A program made the position numbers and the translations under genes. From NCBI RefSeq assembly GCF_004210375.1, contig NC_134830.1, positions 48,117,094 through 48,181,093 of the forward strand: a stretch of DNA of 64,000 nt, written 5' to 3'. Shown piece after piece: positions 29,705 to 42,487 of the stretch. Numbering within the stretch: position 1 is the first letter of the stretch; each line of letters begins with the position of its first letter. This DNA is from Tachypleus tridentatus (lineage: Eukaryota > Arthropoda > Merostomata > Xiphosura > Limulidae). The notes below the pieces were generated by a model. The model ran no database searches and was not told the origin of the DNA. It was given only the letters and a program-made list of their open reading frames with translations.

Positions 29705-30610
29705 CACTGCTGGCCAAAATCTTAAGGCCAATGAACATAAAGAAAAAATTATGCATTTTGCGTTGTTAGACTCAACCACTTATTTGAGTAGAGCTTCGAA
29801 AGATGAAAATAAGAAAAGGGAAAATAAAACAAAAACAAAACGTTTTTAGCACTTAATAGGGAAAATGCGAACTCTATGAAAGTAGCCTGAATACAAACTG
29901 GTCAAAAGTTTAAGACTATACGAAAAAGAGGTCATAAAAAGTGTTGGAAATGCCCAACAAAAGGTCTCAGTAGGGAGTTTCACAGCCGTCATTGCGAATA
30001 ACTGCAAACATTCGCTTTGGCATGGTCGATATAAGCGTTTGCAGAAGGCTGGCTGAAATGTTATTCCAAGTGGTAAAGATGGCTTCACGAAGATCATGCA
30101 CTGTTTGGAATTGACGTCCATTTCTATAGACTTCCCTTGCCATCCACCCCCAAACATTTTCTATGGAGTTAAGTTCGGCGAACACGCTGGATAGTCCAAA
30201 ACAGTCACGTTATTTGCCATGAAAAGTCCTTTGTCCTGAGAACATTATGGATTGCAGCATTGTCCTGCTGAAAGATCTAGTCATTTCCACACAAGCGGGA
30301 GCCTTCATTAAATAAGGATGCTCTCTCCAACATGCCAGTGTGGGCAGCTGCTGTTTGACGCCTCTGTATAACCTGAAGCTCCATTGTTCCATGGAAGGAG
30401 AAAGCACCCCAGATCGTGATGGAACCTCCTCCACTGTGTTGTGTAGAAAATGTCACCAGTGGGATATTCTTAACGTGCCAGTAACGTTGGAAGCCATCTG
30501 GACCATCGAAGTTAAATTTTTTCTCATCAGAGAACAAAACCTTATTCCACTTTTGGATGTCTCTACCAGTCCTGATTCACTGAGATTCCTTTATATTCAC
30601 GGATGAATAC
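29705..30610 (-). mobile_element. Tc1-family DNA transposon, truncated
   Basis: The left end has a Tc1-like terminus (CACTGCTGGCCAAAATCTTA). Minus-strand transposase pieces are [18 protein letters not shown] (about 30,530), [19 protein letters not shown] (about 30,430), FQQDNAAIH (about 30,270) and NSIENVWGWMAREVYRNG (about 30,160), covering the catalytic D, D and E. TAG replaces an expected tryptophan codon just before FQQDN, and a frameshift follows near 30,190. The N-terminal DNA-binding half is missing: the element ends abruptly at about 30,610. Confidence 0.88.
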
Positions 30611-30631
30611 CACATAACTTATGTATACATA

Positions 30632-32199
30632 TAGTAAAACCTGTCGTAGGCGGAATCGCATGAGACTACGTGAAATTTCCGGCTTAGACTTGGTGAACAT
30701 GCATTTCCTTAATTATATATAATTTTGAGTAGAACGTTAGAATTGTTTGACTCAAGGGACGTCAGATGTTTGTGAATAAAGTTATTATACTGTTCATGCT
30801 ATATTTATTAGAATATGAACAGAAATAGACATTCAAAATATACACAAGTACACAAAATCTTAATCAAATTTCTTTGAAGAAAGTGTCCTATTTCAACTGT
30901 TTTGTTCTTTTAATGGGCTTTCTCGTGCGGTTAAAAGATAATACCAATTCTTCAGCCTTTTTATGAAGTTAATTTTCCCCCTTCATTTCTGAATACAATT
31001 TAATAGTGTTAACATAAATTAACACTTGTTATGAAATAGGAATTTCTATTTTTTCACTACCTTTTACATTTTTTTCATCTTCTGAATCGCTCACACTGTT
31101 ACCATCTTGCGATTTTATTATAGATTTTAAATCAATATCATCAGTTTCTGTTAACATTCTTGTTAACATTTACAAAGCTTTCCACGTTCACAGAATCATC
31201 TGGATCAATCTTCTCAATCAGTTTGGATTTCACTAGAATCGTCATGACAAACAACTTCTCCACAATCTCCGTCATTATCAGGAATAAATCCAGAATTTCG
31301 AAAGCACTTTATTACGCATTCATCTTTTACGCATTTGATTGAATGACATAAAAAGGCAATTGCATCTAACACGTCAATTTTTGTGGTCACTTCAGATGCT
31401 CTTTTACAGTCGTCCATGTTTGCAATCATATTCTGAAGCATCAATTTTCTGTATTTGAATTTTATAAATTGTATATTACCATTATCTAGTGGCTGTAGAA
31501 CTGATGTTGTACATGGAGGTAGAAAGACTAAATATACATTTTACAGTTCAACTTTTGTGTGACAAGTTGCATTATCTAGCAAAAGTAGAATATTCCTATT
31601 TTCTTGTTCCATTATTCTGTTTAATTTGTTCAAAATTCCTTGAATATAGCACTTGTCATCCACGCTTTATTATTTGCATTCCATTTTTCCTTAAAATTTT
31701 GAAACAGCGTGAATGTTCACTTTTACCTATTACCCTTGGTTTCTCTAGTTTCCCATCAGCAAAAGTGACCAAAAGTACAGTCAATCGTTTTTTCAAATAG
31801 CGACCTGCAGAATAATGACAGGAGAAAAAAGAACAGAATATATTTAACCAATACTTATTGTAACAAAATGTTCAAGAATTTATTAATATTTAAACAAATT
31901 ATTAATTCAAAAAGAATTTATTAATATTTAAACAAATTATTAATTCAAAAAGAATTTATTAATATTTAAAGAAATTATTAATAAAATAAGACATCAATAT
32001 TTAATCAAAAACATTTTTCCGTCTTACTTGTTGATAGATGAGGTAGGTGTAAGATAGCTTTCCGTCCACGTTATGCAGGATGTGCCATTTAGAGTGCGTT
32101 TTATGAGAGAAATGTTAAGATAATGCTGCAAAATTTTGATATTTCTGACTTGTACAGGTTTCTGCCTCATGTACTTTCCGGCTTAGACAGGTTTTACTG
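30632..32199 (-). mobile_element. pogo/Tigger-type DNA transposon, decayed
   Basis: Termini TAGTAAAACCTGTC (30,632) and GACAGGTTTTACTG (32,199) are inverted repeats of the CAGTAAAACC type typical of pogo/Tigger elements. CATA flanks both sides. Minus-strand fragments are NANNKAWMTSAIFKEFLNKL (about 31,670), RNILLLLDNATCH (about 31,585), the DDE catalytic core, and DVLDAIAFLCHSIKCVKDEC, then VIKCFRNSGF (about 31,340), the C-terminal helix region. Frames are broken and the N-terminal CENP-B-like part is not recognisable. A 38-bp tandem repeat (31,860-31,985) lies inside. Confidence 0.85.
31860..31990. repeat. 38-bp tandem repeat, three copies
   Basis: Units of AAGAATTTATTAATATTTAA then ACAAATTATTAATTCAAA, nearly perfect, inside the Tigger element. 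Confidence 0.9.
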
Positions 32200-32481
32200 C
32201 ATATACGTAAAAATAATAGTACAGTCTATATAAAATGAACCACTAGCTCACTTTGATGCAAGAAATTATCATAGTTTACTTTCTGATTTCATACCTAAAA
32301 GTTTATAAATGTATGATCCATGCGAGGAAGCAAAGGAGTTCTGAGGAAAATAGATTGAAAAAGGAAATAATTTCATTTTCAGACTATTTATAAGTGTTGG
32401 CTTATAAGTCAGAGTTAAGTTAATTTTGTAAGGCTAACTAGCAGTTATTTACAAGTTATTTTTGTTTTTTCCATCACATAG

Positions 32482-32676
32482 GTGATTTTGGATAATGTGC
32501 TCAAATCTCCTCAGAACAAAAAAACTACTATTACTGGTTCGTACTCGTCATTGAATGGCTCCAGATTTAATAAAAGCGAAGAGAACGTACCGGAGGTTGA
32601 CATCTGGTCCCTTGGTATTACAGCCATTGAAATGATTAATGGCAAACCTATTTGTCATCAGGAAAATTCTGACATG
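32482..32676 (+). pseudogene. PAK-like kinase exon with DFG and WSLG region, copy 1
   Basis: Acceptor CCATCACATAG, donor GACATG|GTAAGT. The exon begins in the phase left by the HRD exon of copy 2 and reads GDFG, then TAA, then CAQISSEQK, matching PAK DFGFCAQI with a stop in place of phenylalanine. After a frame change it reads [19 protein letters not shown], then HQENSD, matching [20 protein letters not shown]. The activation-segment [10 protein letters not shown] is damaged (GSYSSLNGSRF). It is clearly disabled. Confidence 0.85.
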
Positions 32677-33683
32677 GTAAGTGTTGGTAGAAAGTACTTA
32701 CAGCCAAGGAATAAGAGTAGATTGAATTTCAGTTTACTCCTTATATGGATATCTTCCACTTTTCTTTTTTATGAGTTGTTTAAGTTTTAAAAGTTACAAA
32801 ATCATCAAATCAGGTTGAAAATTAAATACTCTGGTAGAACAATAATATAATTTTTTAAACAAATCTCAGAGGAACTTCCAGTCAATGAACTATGTCTTTC
32901 ACCAACAATTTCAAAATATTTTAATAACTTGGGTGCATTAATCGTTTGTTTTTAGTTATACACAAATGTTTCTCTAATAAAGTTAATCATAAACGTTATC
33001 ATTGTTTCACAAAATCCAAATTTAAAAAAATTTTTGTATTTTAAAACACAATCGTCTGCTTTGTCCAAAACGTCTTTCACCAACTACAGGGAATAACTAT
33101 AATAAAAACAAAAACAAGACTGTTCACATAATTCAAACATGTAGATGTATTAAAGATGATGATGAACAGTGGAACAATGACAGCAACAATAAACACTTAA
33201 CAAGCCTGTATACAGTAACAAATAGTTAATTATTGAATGTTGTGGAGTGTATTATATTATTATCTTTAAAATTCATAAACTATAGTGTTTACTGCCATGG
33301 TATCACTACCATCTTGTTAACCCCCTATAAATAAATAGTAACACCTAAGGTAATTCACCCATAGTGGCCAGCTACTGTGAAGTTATACCTTTGGACATAC
33401 TTAGACATTACTAGCATGTACAAACCTTTGTATAATACTCATGTCATGGTTGTCAAGTGAGAGGGATTCGGTATAGTGCATGACGCAGATAGTATTTTTG
33501 TGTTTCGTAAGTAAGGTATATTGTATCTCTGTAATGCTAGTGTCACTATCGTTATTGGTTATAATGTTTAATATACATAATTGTTTCCATTATATACATA
33601 CATGTATAATTTTATTATCAGAATTATTTTGTGTTGTGAAGTTAGGTTATTAATTTAGCCATCAAGTAACACTCCTTTTTCAG

Positions 33684-33822
33684 GTACTTGATTAAATAAT
33701 TAACAAATGGGAATCCAAACATTGAAAATAAAGATAACCTATCTCTAGTTTCTCAAGACTTCCTAGACAGGTGTCAAGAGGTGAACGTGGGTAAACGATA
33801 CACTGCCTCTGAACTCTCAAAG
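33684..33822 (+). pseudogene. PAK-like kinase C-lobe exon, copy 1
   Basis: Acceptor CTCCTTTTTCAG, donor CTCAAAG|GTATGG. It reads YLIK, then TAA, then LTNGNPNIENKDNLSLVSQD and FLDRCQEVNVGKRYTASEL. It aligns with the PAK block LYLIATNGTPEL...[22 protein letters not shown]. One in-frame stop, and the phase does not match the preceding exon. No equivalent exon was seen downstream of copy 2. Confidence 0.82.
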
Positions 33823-34200
33823 GTATGGTATAAATTACTGTTATTTTACTAAGCTATATTGGTTTCCTTTGAATTTATTATCCTAATAACATACACCAAA
33901 TCATTAAATGTAAGAATTCATTGTCATTCATGGCTGATCATGTTATGGTGTCAAAACTTCAACTTACTATGGCACCATCTCATAGTGTCATATTTATTTA
34001 TTTCAAAATATTCATAATTCCATAAGATATCAACTTTCACTCTGTAAAAATGTTTAGTTACATTTAGATCCATCCATTTCCATTTACAGTACTCTAGAAC
34101 AGAGATGTTAGGACAAAGTCAAAATCAGATTTGAGGCTGCTTTCAAAGAACAGTTAAAGGTAAATCACAGGTAAAACATCAATATTTTATTATTATTCAC
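33823..34200. other. No recognised feature
   Basis: Non-coding. A possible final kinase exon was looked for and not found. Confidence 0.5.
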
Positions 34201-35330
34201 ATTTAGGGCAACAGAAATTTAGTGAGAGTTCAGCAAACAATGAATATTTTCTATGTCCCCTCTTTCCTTGAATACCCATGAAAAGTCTTTCAGGCATTTT
34301 TTAATCACAATGTCCTTTGAAATTTTACTTCAAATGTCTTTACTACACACCCATAACGTTACATTGGAAGTACTTTTTGATTTGTCAAGTATTTGATCTA
34401 TCACATCTCAGATCAGCTCATTTAGGTTGAGATAAGGGCTCTGTGAGAACCATTGTGTAATTTCAATAACTCCAGCAACTTATCTATCAGCGAAGTAATT
34501 TTACATAGTTTGGATAATTGTTTGGGTCGTTATCTTCTTTGTAGTAGAATTCATTTCCAATAACTTGCAAACCACTGGGTCTACCATGATGGATCAGTAT
34601 TTGGTCGTACTTACATTAGTCCATTATTCCATCTTTTTTGCCAAATTCTCTTGTCATCTCAACAGAAAACACCCCCAAATCATGTATCTCCCATGCTTTA
34701 TCAAAGGTGCTATGCACTGAAGTAAGTATTTTCGCCTTTTCTTCTGCTGGACGTACACTTTGAACCAACGATTTTAAATTTTGACTCATCCATCCATGTC
34801 ACTTCTTTACAATTATCAGCAGTACAGTTTCTTGTCAATATTTGGAGAACAAAGTAAAGGTTTTTTTTAACTGCTACATGATCAAATATTCCATTATCAT
34901 CGAGTCTTTTCGATACTGTAGATCTGGACTGTTTTCTTTCATTTTTTTACCTGGTTGTTTATCTCATGCTTGAGACCAGTGGCAGTCTTCCTTCTGTCCA
35001 GAAGGTTACACAAGCAAAGACACTTACCACAAATATCATTGAATTTAGGTATTCAATTTCTTCCTTTTTTATTTTCCAATTTATCTGTATTGTTCTCATG
35101 ATCTAGAATGTACTTGACAGTGTTTAGGGAACATTTAAAGTCTGCAGCAATTAGATGAAGAGTCCAACTCGCATCACATAAAGCTTCAATACAAACTGTC
35201 TGCTCTACTGATAATTCTCTCCTCTTTTTGTGCTGTGGAATGACAAGATAATGTTATATATATATATATGTTATTACTGTTGTTATCAATATTTATTTGT
35301 TGATTGCTATTAAATTGATTCCTTCCAGCA
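34200..35330 (-). mobile_element. Tc1/mariner-like transposon, decayed
   Basis: Minus-strand pieces in order: HKKRRELSVEQTVCIEALCD and HLIAADFKCSLNTVKYIL (about 35,225-35,100), an N-terminal helix-turn-helix pair; then KEVTWMDESKFKIVGSKCTS (about 34,800), the first catalytic block; then GVIEITQWFSQSPYLNLNEL (about 34,450), corresponding to the family's QSPDLNPIE. Several stops and frame changes separate them. It differs from the Tc1 element at 29,705. The ends are not resolved; a (TA)n run lies at 35,257-35,270. Confidence 0.8.
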
Positions 35331-36204
35331 TATACAGCTACAATATACTAGATTCTTTCTACGTAGTTACATCATTGCATGTAGTACCATGACAGTTATT
35401 TCAGGCCCTCAATTTGATCACTATATTAATTCATACAGAACCCTTATGATATGCCCACGGTAAGAAGTATAGGGAATTATAAAATATAAGTGTTCTCACC
35501 TCTGCTTATTTAATTGCTAAAGTGATCACTGAGTCATTACCATTGTGTTGAAATTTACAATCAGAAATGACATGGAAGAATTAACCCATAAAATGGAAAG
35601 AATGACAGATATTCATTTGTTCTAACACTTTTACACAGTACTGTATACAGAGACTAATTTAACAAAACGTATGTGATGTTGAATAAGCACTTTTGTTAAA
35701 CAAATGTTTTTCATTTTTCACACAGCATTCGTTCATGGAAGTAGCAGACCGATAAAAACACTACGACCCATTACAATGATAACCAAGTATACAGTCAAAA
35801 TCATTAATAGCTCAAAAACCAAATATTCCAATATACATGTTGAAATGTGTTGAAAGATGCAAGTTATGAGAGCTGACATCATTCTAGAACAAAACAATTA
35901 ACAAACTGTGTTTATTAGATTTCTCCAAGAACAGTAGTATATTGTGTGTCATGATTTCCCATAATTCGGCTTTATAGATTTTGAAAATAATACCCATTTT
36001 CTCTACGACATAATAATGCTGTTATGAATTAGGAAGAAACAAACTCTCGTTTAGATCAGATTATTATTTTTACCACAATGAACATTTCTTTATCATTATG
36101 TTTGTTGACAAAAATAAAAATTGAATAAATGAGAAGAACATTGATGCCCACATCAATTAATGCATTCCAATTCATCCTGATATTTTTGTGAAATCTATGT
36201 CTTT
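35331..36204. other. No recognised feature
   Basis: AT-rich non-coding sequence. No repeat family or exon was recognised. Confidence 0.5.
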
Positions 36205-36478
36205 TAGTCTCAAAACTATGTGTTGTGGTCTTACATATTGCATGTTCAACTCTGAATCCGAGAGATGTGGGTTTGAATCCTTGTTCAACCAAACATACTT
36301 GTTCTTTCAGCCAAGGAGGCATTATAATATTATAATAAATCCGACTATATTTTTATTAAAAGTAACAAAAAAATTGACAGTGGGTGGTGATGACTAGCTG
36401 CATTTTCTTTAGTCTTTCATTGCTAATTTTGGGATGGCTAACACAGATAGCTTTGAAGTGGCTTTATGAGACTTAGAT
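36205..36478 (+). mobile_element. tRNA-derived SINE, diverged
   Basis: It has the same plan as the copy at 61 but more mutated: B box GTTTGAATCCTTG, then GTGGGTGGTGATGACTAGCT and GGGATGGCTAACACAGATAG. An older insertion than those at 20,544 and 21,277. Confidence 0.85.
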
Positions 36479-36754
36479 ATTGCATCTTGTTTCAATGACA
36501 AAACTTATTACCTTGTTTTCCTCTTTCAAGCTCTTATTACACCCCAACCTTTTGCATTTATCAAACATATTATTGACAGTATTATCCTAATTTGAGTCTT
36601 TTTTCTTAAAAATACGTTCATTTTAAGCCAATTTTCTAAGCTGAAGCTAAACAAAAGCCCTTCAAGTGTTCTTTCTAAAAGTGCTGAGAATTACTTATAT
36701 AGATACTTGAAACAGTCACCAATTTTGTCTAAGACTTTTACAAACTGACATATC

Positions 36755-37738
36755 AAGCCAAATTTTACATGAAGTGGAAGTTATAGGACATTCTTTGTGC
36801 CAACCAGACTTTCACGTTCAATGTTTTCAATCCTGAAATCCGGCTGACTTTGCGTGACCATTAGTTCTTTATCCAGTGCTGGTTTCTTGTTCTGTTGTCC
36901 CATTTCACGCAAAAAAACATAAATTTTGAGTGGGTTTTTGATACAACAGCATCAAAGGACTTTCAGGTTTCCACAAAATGGCCAACCATGTTCTTTGTAT
37001 CTGCCCTTATTAATAAGAAGTTCAAGAGTTTTGTATGTTTCCTTCAATTGAACCGTTGAGTAATATGAACAGATTTGTATATGTTACTATTTTTAATTAC
37101 AATGCATTTTAGACTTGTTTTGAAGGTATCAGTGAGTAATATCCACTCTCTTAGTTCACAGACTGCATCTCATACTATTGGTATTAATTCAGCAATATTG
37201 TTGCAATAAACCAGTGAACATTCTTATGAAAAGTACGGAATAAATTCTTTTCCTCAATTTCTGGAAGCTTCACTGGTTTATTACAAAAATATCACTGAAT
37301 TAATACTGATGTTAGAAGATGTAGTTTGTGAACTAAGTAAATGACAATTGTTTATTGATTCCTCCAACAGAAGTCTCAAATGTATTTTACTTCCCAGTGG
37401 TAACATATATGTATGTATTTGTTACTATTACTCATTTGGTTCACTTGAAGGAAACATATGAAAATTTCAAACTTCTTGTTAATAAAGTCAAATACAAAAA
37501 AATGTGTTTGGCTACTTTTGGAGACCTAACAGTCCTTTGAATGTTGTTGGATCAACAACCCTGTTATACAAAGTCTCCATGTTTTTGTGTAAAATGGGAC
37601 AAGTAAAGTACTAAATTAGCACCAGATAAAGAAGTGAAGACCACTCAGAATTAGTGTAATAGTAGGATCCAAAACATTTGAATGTAAAAGTTTGGTTGAC
37701 ACGAAGAAAGTCCTGTTAGTCTTCAGATAAAAGTTGGT
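36755..37738. repeat. Inverted repeat, two arms of about 470 bp
   Basis: The left arm (36,755-37,219) and right arm (37,268-37,738) are reverse complements at roughly 70% by eye, around a loop of about 50 bp. Matching landmarks are GTGCCAACCAGACTTTCACG (36,798) with the complement of AAAGTTTGGTTGACAC (37,688), TGTCCCATTTCACGC (36,896) with AAAATGGGACAAG (37,591), and ATAAACCAGTGAA (37,206) with TTCACTGGTTTAT (37,269). No coding frame was recognised in either arm. Confidence 0.8.
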
Positions 37739-38350
37739 TTTATCATTCACTGTGTTTATAAAAAAAATGTTAAGAATCTATATCTTGTGTAATAGTTTTA
37801 TTAATACTTTAAAGTTGGCTACCGACTTTAAAAAAAAACTCATTTAATGTTTAATGTTATTTATATGTTTTATGTTGTATCATGTTTCAAACTCTCATCT
37901 TCTAGCAAGATAAACTATTTTGGTAGTTAGGTTGGACCTTATTTAAATTGAGTATCATCTGAGCAGTGTATCTTGAATTTATCATCTCTTTTGGTCGATA
38001 TGAGAACTATGTGAGTTCAACATGAAATATAATAACTGATTTGGAACAGGTTGCTTGAAATGTAGAATTAATTTTTGGAAAATCTTCTTTAGTAATTGTA
38101 TTCTTTAAGACACTTTAATTTAACACACACAAATAATTATTTCTTTAAGTTTATAGATTAACTCTTATTTGTTGTTTTTGTGAAAAGTAGAAATAGTTAC
38201 TCATAAATGTAGATACTATTTTCTTAGTCAAAAGGTAAGTAGTGAATTCTTAGTGGAAATGTAATAAAATTCATGTTGCATTTTGTTAACATATAAATAT
38301 CAACTATGCATGTGGTAACACTAAGCATTAACTGCAGATTTGTCAGCAAT
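37739..38350. other. No recognised feature
   Basis: AT-rich sequence between the inverted repeat and the tandem units. Confidence 0.5.
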
Positions 38351-39628
38351 TAGTTCTCCATTTACAATCAAATGCTCGTATATCTCTTTAGAAGTATGAA
38401 ACAATTCGAATTTAGAGGCAAATTAGAACAAATTGTAATATTTCAAACCGTACTTAATTAGAATAGGTATTTGCAAATTTCAAAGTCAAAGAGAAGAATA
38501 ATTGTTTGGTAAACTTCTGAAACGTCCCGTGTTTTATTTAATTTTCTCTGAAACTGCTAAGTTATAAAGCAGTAAAAGCAATAAATAACTTAGAAATTCT
38601 CAAATATTTTCTCATAATGACGTCTTGATCATAAAGTAAAGAATTTAACCTTCTTATTTCGTAATTATTTCAGAGAACAAAGATCGTTTGTATCTAAAGT
38701 TCACTGTAAATGATTTGCCTATGAAATGTGATTGTTGATATAAATGCAGTTATATAATTAGTACGTAGGTAAAACGCAAACTATGCTTTTAAGAAAACTT
38801 TATTAAAAGTATTGACAAGTCTAAACACAGTGAAACCGTTTATGATTGAATGAGAAACAAGCGTTTTACTTTTACTTCGTGATGTTGGGAAGAAATTTCC
38901 ACGTTCCACAAACTCTACTTTTCTCATCTTCAAAGTCTACAACGATTGTGAGCCGTTTTCATATCGAAGATTCCACTGTGATGTATTTGGAAAAAGATAA
39001 ATATCTTCATTTCAAGAAGGGTGATTCATGAGTTAAGCATAAATATGATGTAAGAAGTATATAAATGTTGGATTCTCTGTGTTTTCGGTGAAGACTTATT
39101 TCTCTATGCCTCTAGTACTCTCACTTGTTGTTTCACAGTTACTACTAAATAACATTACACATCTTTTTCATAGAGATATATTATGTTATTGAAGTTTTTT
39201 CACCACTTACACTGTGCTGTGAACAGAGTATACCTGGCAGTTAGTACCACTGGAAACATTGTTTCAGGTGTAAAAGATAAATTGTTTAATGAGTGATGTG
39301 TTATTCGTATTGCCTTGTTAAATGTTTTCGTTCATGTTTATAAAAATGGCGTACATATCGATGACATCATTGAAAGTGAATGAGCAGGAAAACGTCATTT
39401 CATTTTGAATCCCAAGAGATAACTTTCAAAGTATTCCTTCAACTCGCTGTATTCTCTATGAAGTATGATTTATTTTAACCTAAAGGAAAATCATTCTTAT
39501 TTTGGAAAGTCATAATTTTGCCATCCCTTTGTCAGTCATGTTCTGTATTATTTAGATGGGAGGCATCATTGAAAATTTCTTCACCTTTCTTCATGCGTTT
39601 TTTGTTATATTAGTAGCAAAATCACGTC

Positions 39629-39701
39629 TGGAGGCGCTGGGTATCCATCCCAGTACCTCTCGCATGCTAAGCGAGCGCTCTACCACTTGAGCTACGCCCC
39701 C
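39629..39701 (-). tRNA. tRNA-Ala (AGC), unit 1
   Basis: Minus strand: acceptor GGGGGCG pairs with CGCCTCC, the D arm is AGCTCAAGTGGTAGAGC, the anticodon arm is CTCGCTTAGCATGCGAG (anticodon AGC), and the T arm is CTGGGATGGATACCCAG. Seventy-three nucleotides, no intron. The A box and B box are intact, although GGATGGATACC differs from the usual GATCGATAC loop by one base. A TTTT stretch 8 to 12 bases downstream can end pol III transcription. Discriminator A. Confidence 0.95.
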
Positions 39702-42414
39702 TTTGTTTTCATGCATTTTACACTTTCCGAGTTTATTCCGTAAATTCTTCAACACAAAATTTTGTATCCAGTTTCTAAGAAACGTCAGATTTTTACATTG
39801 CACTCTCCGCATATTTCAATACAAGAGTAATTTACAGCATACACTTTTCTCCAGTAAAACGTAATTGGCGATGAGCACTGCAAGAGAGAAATCAAAATTG
39901 TGAAAGGTCTCCTCTAAAACTTTACATTAAAAACGTTAATTACATACACGACATTGCAGGTAAAATCCTAACAAACATGCCATAATATTTTGACATTTGC
40001 AAGCAGCTCTCACAGGAAACCTAGTTATGAAACGTCATGAAACCTCATACATCCACGTGAAAAAGGAGTAATGATATATTTAAATGAAGAAGAGGATTTA
40101 TTGACTTTTAATTTATAATTTTCGCTTACACGTTCATTTAATATTAGCGTATTTGTTTTAAAATAATGAAAAACTGTTACAGTGCATGCACGAGCTTTCA
40201 ATCCATTATTTATCGCACGCTAGGAGAAAAGTGCTCACTATTCTTTCTTACACCCCTTACATAATTTTTGTAACTTTCTTTAGCGCTACTCCATTGTTAC
40301 ATACGTTTCTCGTGGATTCTGTTATGACACAAAACGATTTGTTTTAACTCGGGTTCATCTACACAAGTAAAGTAAGAGAAAACCGGAAAGAATGAATATT
40401 TCTAGTCTCGAGCTACTTCAGAAATGCATATCATTGCAAACAGGCGGTCGGTCATACTTAGAAGATGCGTACTGACCATCAAGAAGAAACAGTGACAGCA
40501 TATTAAACGTTCGAAAAGAAAAGAAAACTACATTAAAGACGAACAGGGTTACAGACACAATTGAAACATTGAAATATTACTTCTACTAATAGTTATTGTG
40601 TGTGCATATTAAGCATGAACAATTTCGTAATTACTGGTGGAAGCGATGGTTTACAAAGAAATAGTATGTACCAATTCTAAGGAAATTTTGTGTAAAAATA
40701 GACTCTTATTATTGTAAGGTTTCACGTGTACCAGTACTATTTAAATTTAATTTCTTTTTGAGTGAGATGATTAAAATTATTTTCTTAGCTCTTACTCCTC
40801 AATATTGTAATTGTAACGTCAGCTTCAGGGAAACGAAGTGAGAATGGGTTTTATACGCTCATATTTCTGTATCGCAAGCAAAGCTAAAATCTTACTTGTA
40901 CTTTGAAGGGTAGATCGAAACAGTTCTGTTTATTGAGATTTGTCTGTATGTATTCATTGGGCAATCCAAGATCACGAAGAATTTTATAAAACGCACTATT
41001 TTCATACATTAAAGACAGATGAATAATAGCTATCTGACATGGGATTTGTTTTTGGAACATTATCAGTTGCCTACGTAATAGTGAGAATTTCTACTAAACA
41101 TCTGCGATGATCATTATGCCTCAAAGGTATGGGCGTTAGTTCTCCATTTACAATCAAATGCTCGTATATCTCTTTAGAAGTATGAAACAATTCGAATTTA
41201 GAGGCAAATTAGAACAAATTGTAATATTTCAAACCGTACTTAATTAGAATAGGTATTTGCAAATTTCAAACTCAAAGAGAAGAATAATTGTTTGGTAAAT
41301 TTCTGAAACGTCCCGTGTTTTATTTAATTTTCTCTGAAACTGCTAAGTTATAAAGCAGTAAAAGCAATAAATAACTTAGAAATTCTCAAATATTTTCTCA
41401 TAATGACGTCTTGATCATAAAGTAAAGAATTTAATCTTCTTATTTCGTAATTATTTCAGAGAACAAAGATCGTTTGTATCTAAAGTTCACTGTAAATGAT
41501 TTGCCTATGAAATGTGATTGTTGATATATATGCAGTTATATAATTAGTACGTAGGTAAAACGCAAACTATGCTTTTAAGAAAACTTTATTAAAAGTATTG
41601 ACAAGTCTAAACACAGTGAAACCGTTTATGATTGTATGAGAAACAAGCGTTTTACTTATATTTCGTGATTTTGGAAAGAAATTACCACGTTCCACAAACT
41701 CTACTTTTCTTATCTTCAAAGTTTACAACGATTGTGAGCCGTTTTGTTATCGAAGTTTCCACTATGATGTATTTGGAAAAAGATAAATATCTTCATTTCA
41801 AGAAGGGTGATTCATGAGTTAAGCATAAATATGATGTAAGAAGTATATAAATGTTGGATTCTCTGTGTTTTCGGTGAAGACTTATTTCTCTATGCCTCTA
41901 GTACTCGCACTTGTTGTTTCACAGTTACTACAAAATAACATTACACATCTTTTTTGATAGAGATATATTATGTTATTGAAGTTTTTTCACCACTTACACT
42001 GTGCTGTGAACAGAGTATACCTGGCAGTTACTACCACTGGAAACATAGTTTCAGGTGTAAAAGATAAATTGTTTAATGAGTGATGTGTTATTCGTATTGC
42101 CTTGTTAAATGTTTTCGTTCATGTTTATAAAAATGGCGTACATATCGATGACATCATTGAAAGTGAATGAGCAGGAAAACGTCATTTCATTTTGAATCCC
42201 AAGAGATAACTTTCAAAGTATTTCTTCAACTCGGTGTATTCTCTATGAAGTATGATTTATTTTAACCTAAAGGAAAATCATTCTTATTTGGAAAGTCATA
42301 ATTTTGCCATCCCTTTGTCAGTCATGTTCTGTATTATTTAGATGGGAGGCATCATTGAAAATTTCTTCACCTTTCTTCATGCGTTTTTTGTTATATTAGT
42401 AGCAAAATCACGTT

Positions 42415-42487
42415 TCGAGGCGCTGGGTATCGATCTCAGTACCTCTCGCATGCTAAGCGAGCGCTCTACCACTTGAGTTACGCCCCC
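42415..42487 (-). tRNA. tRNA-Ala (AGC), unit 2, possibly degenerate
   Basis: Same 73-nt layout and anticodon AGC. Differences from unit 1: AACTC for AGCTC in the D stem, CTGAG for CTGGG in the T stem (one mismatch with CCCAG), and a G for C change near the 3' end that unpairs the acceptor. It could be a pseudogene. Confidence 0.85.

Larger units (their letters stand above)
27078..33293 (+). repeat. Duplicated PAK-bearing segment, copy 1
   Basis: Direct-orientation duplicate of 55,205-61,352, roughly 80-85% alike by eye. Matching blocks include 27,090 with 55,212, 27,661-27,730 with 56,885-56,955, 27,811-29,332 with 58,441-59,963, and 32,539-33,293 with 60,581-61,352. Relative to copy 2 it lacks about 0.8 kb near 27,575 and about 1.5 kb at 27,735-27,810, both at SINE remnants. 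It also carries a 3-kb block of inserted transposons where exon 60,196-60,292 would be. Confidence 0.85.
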
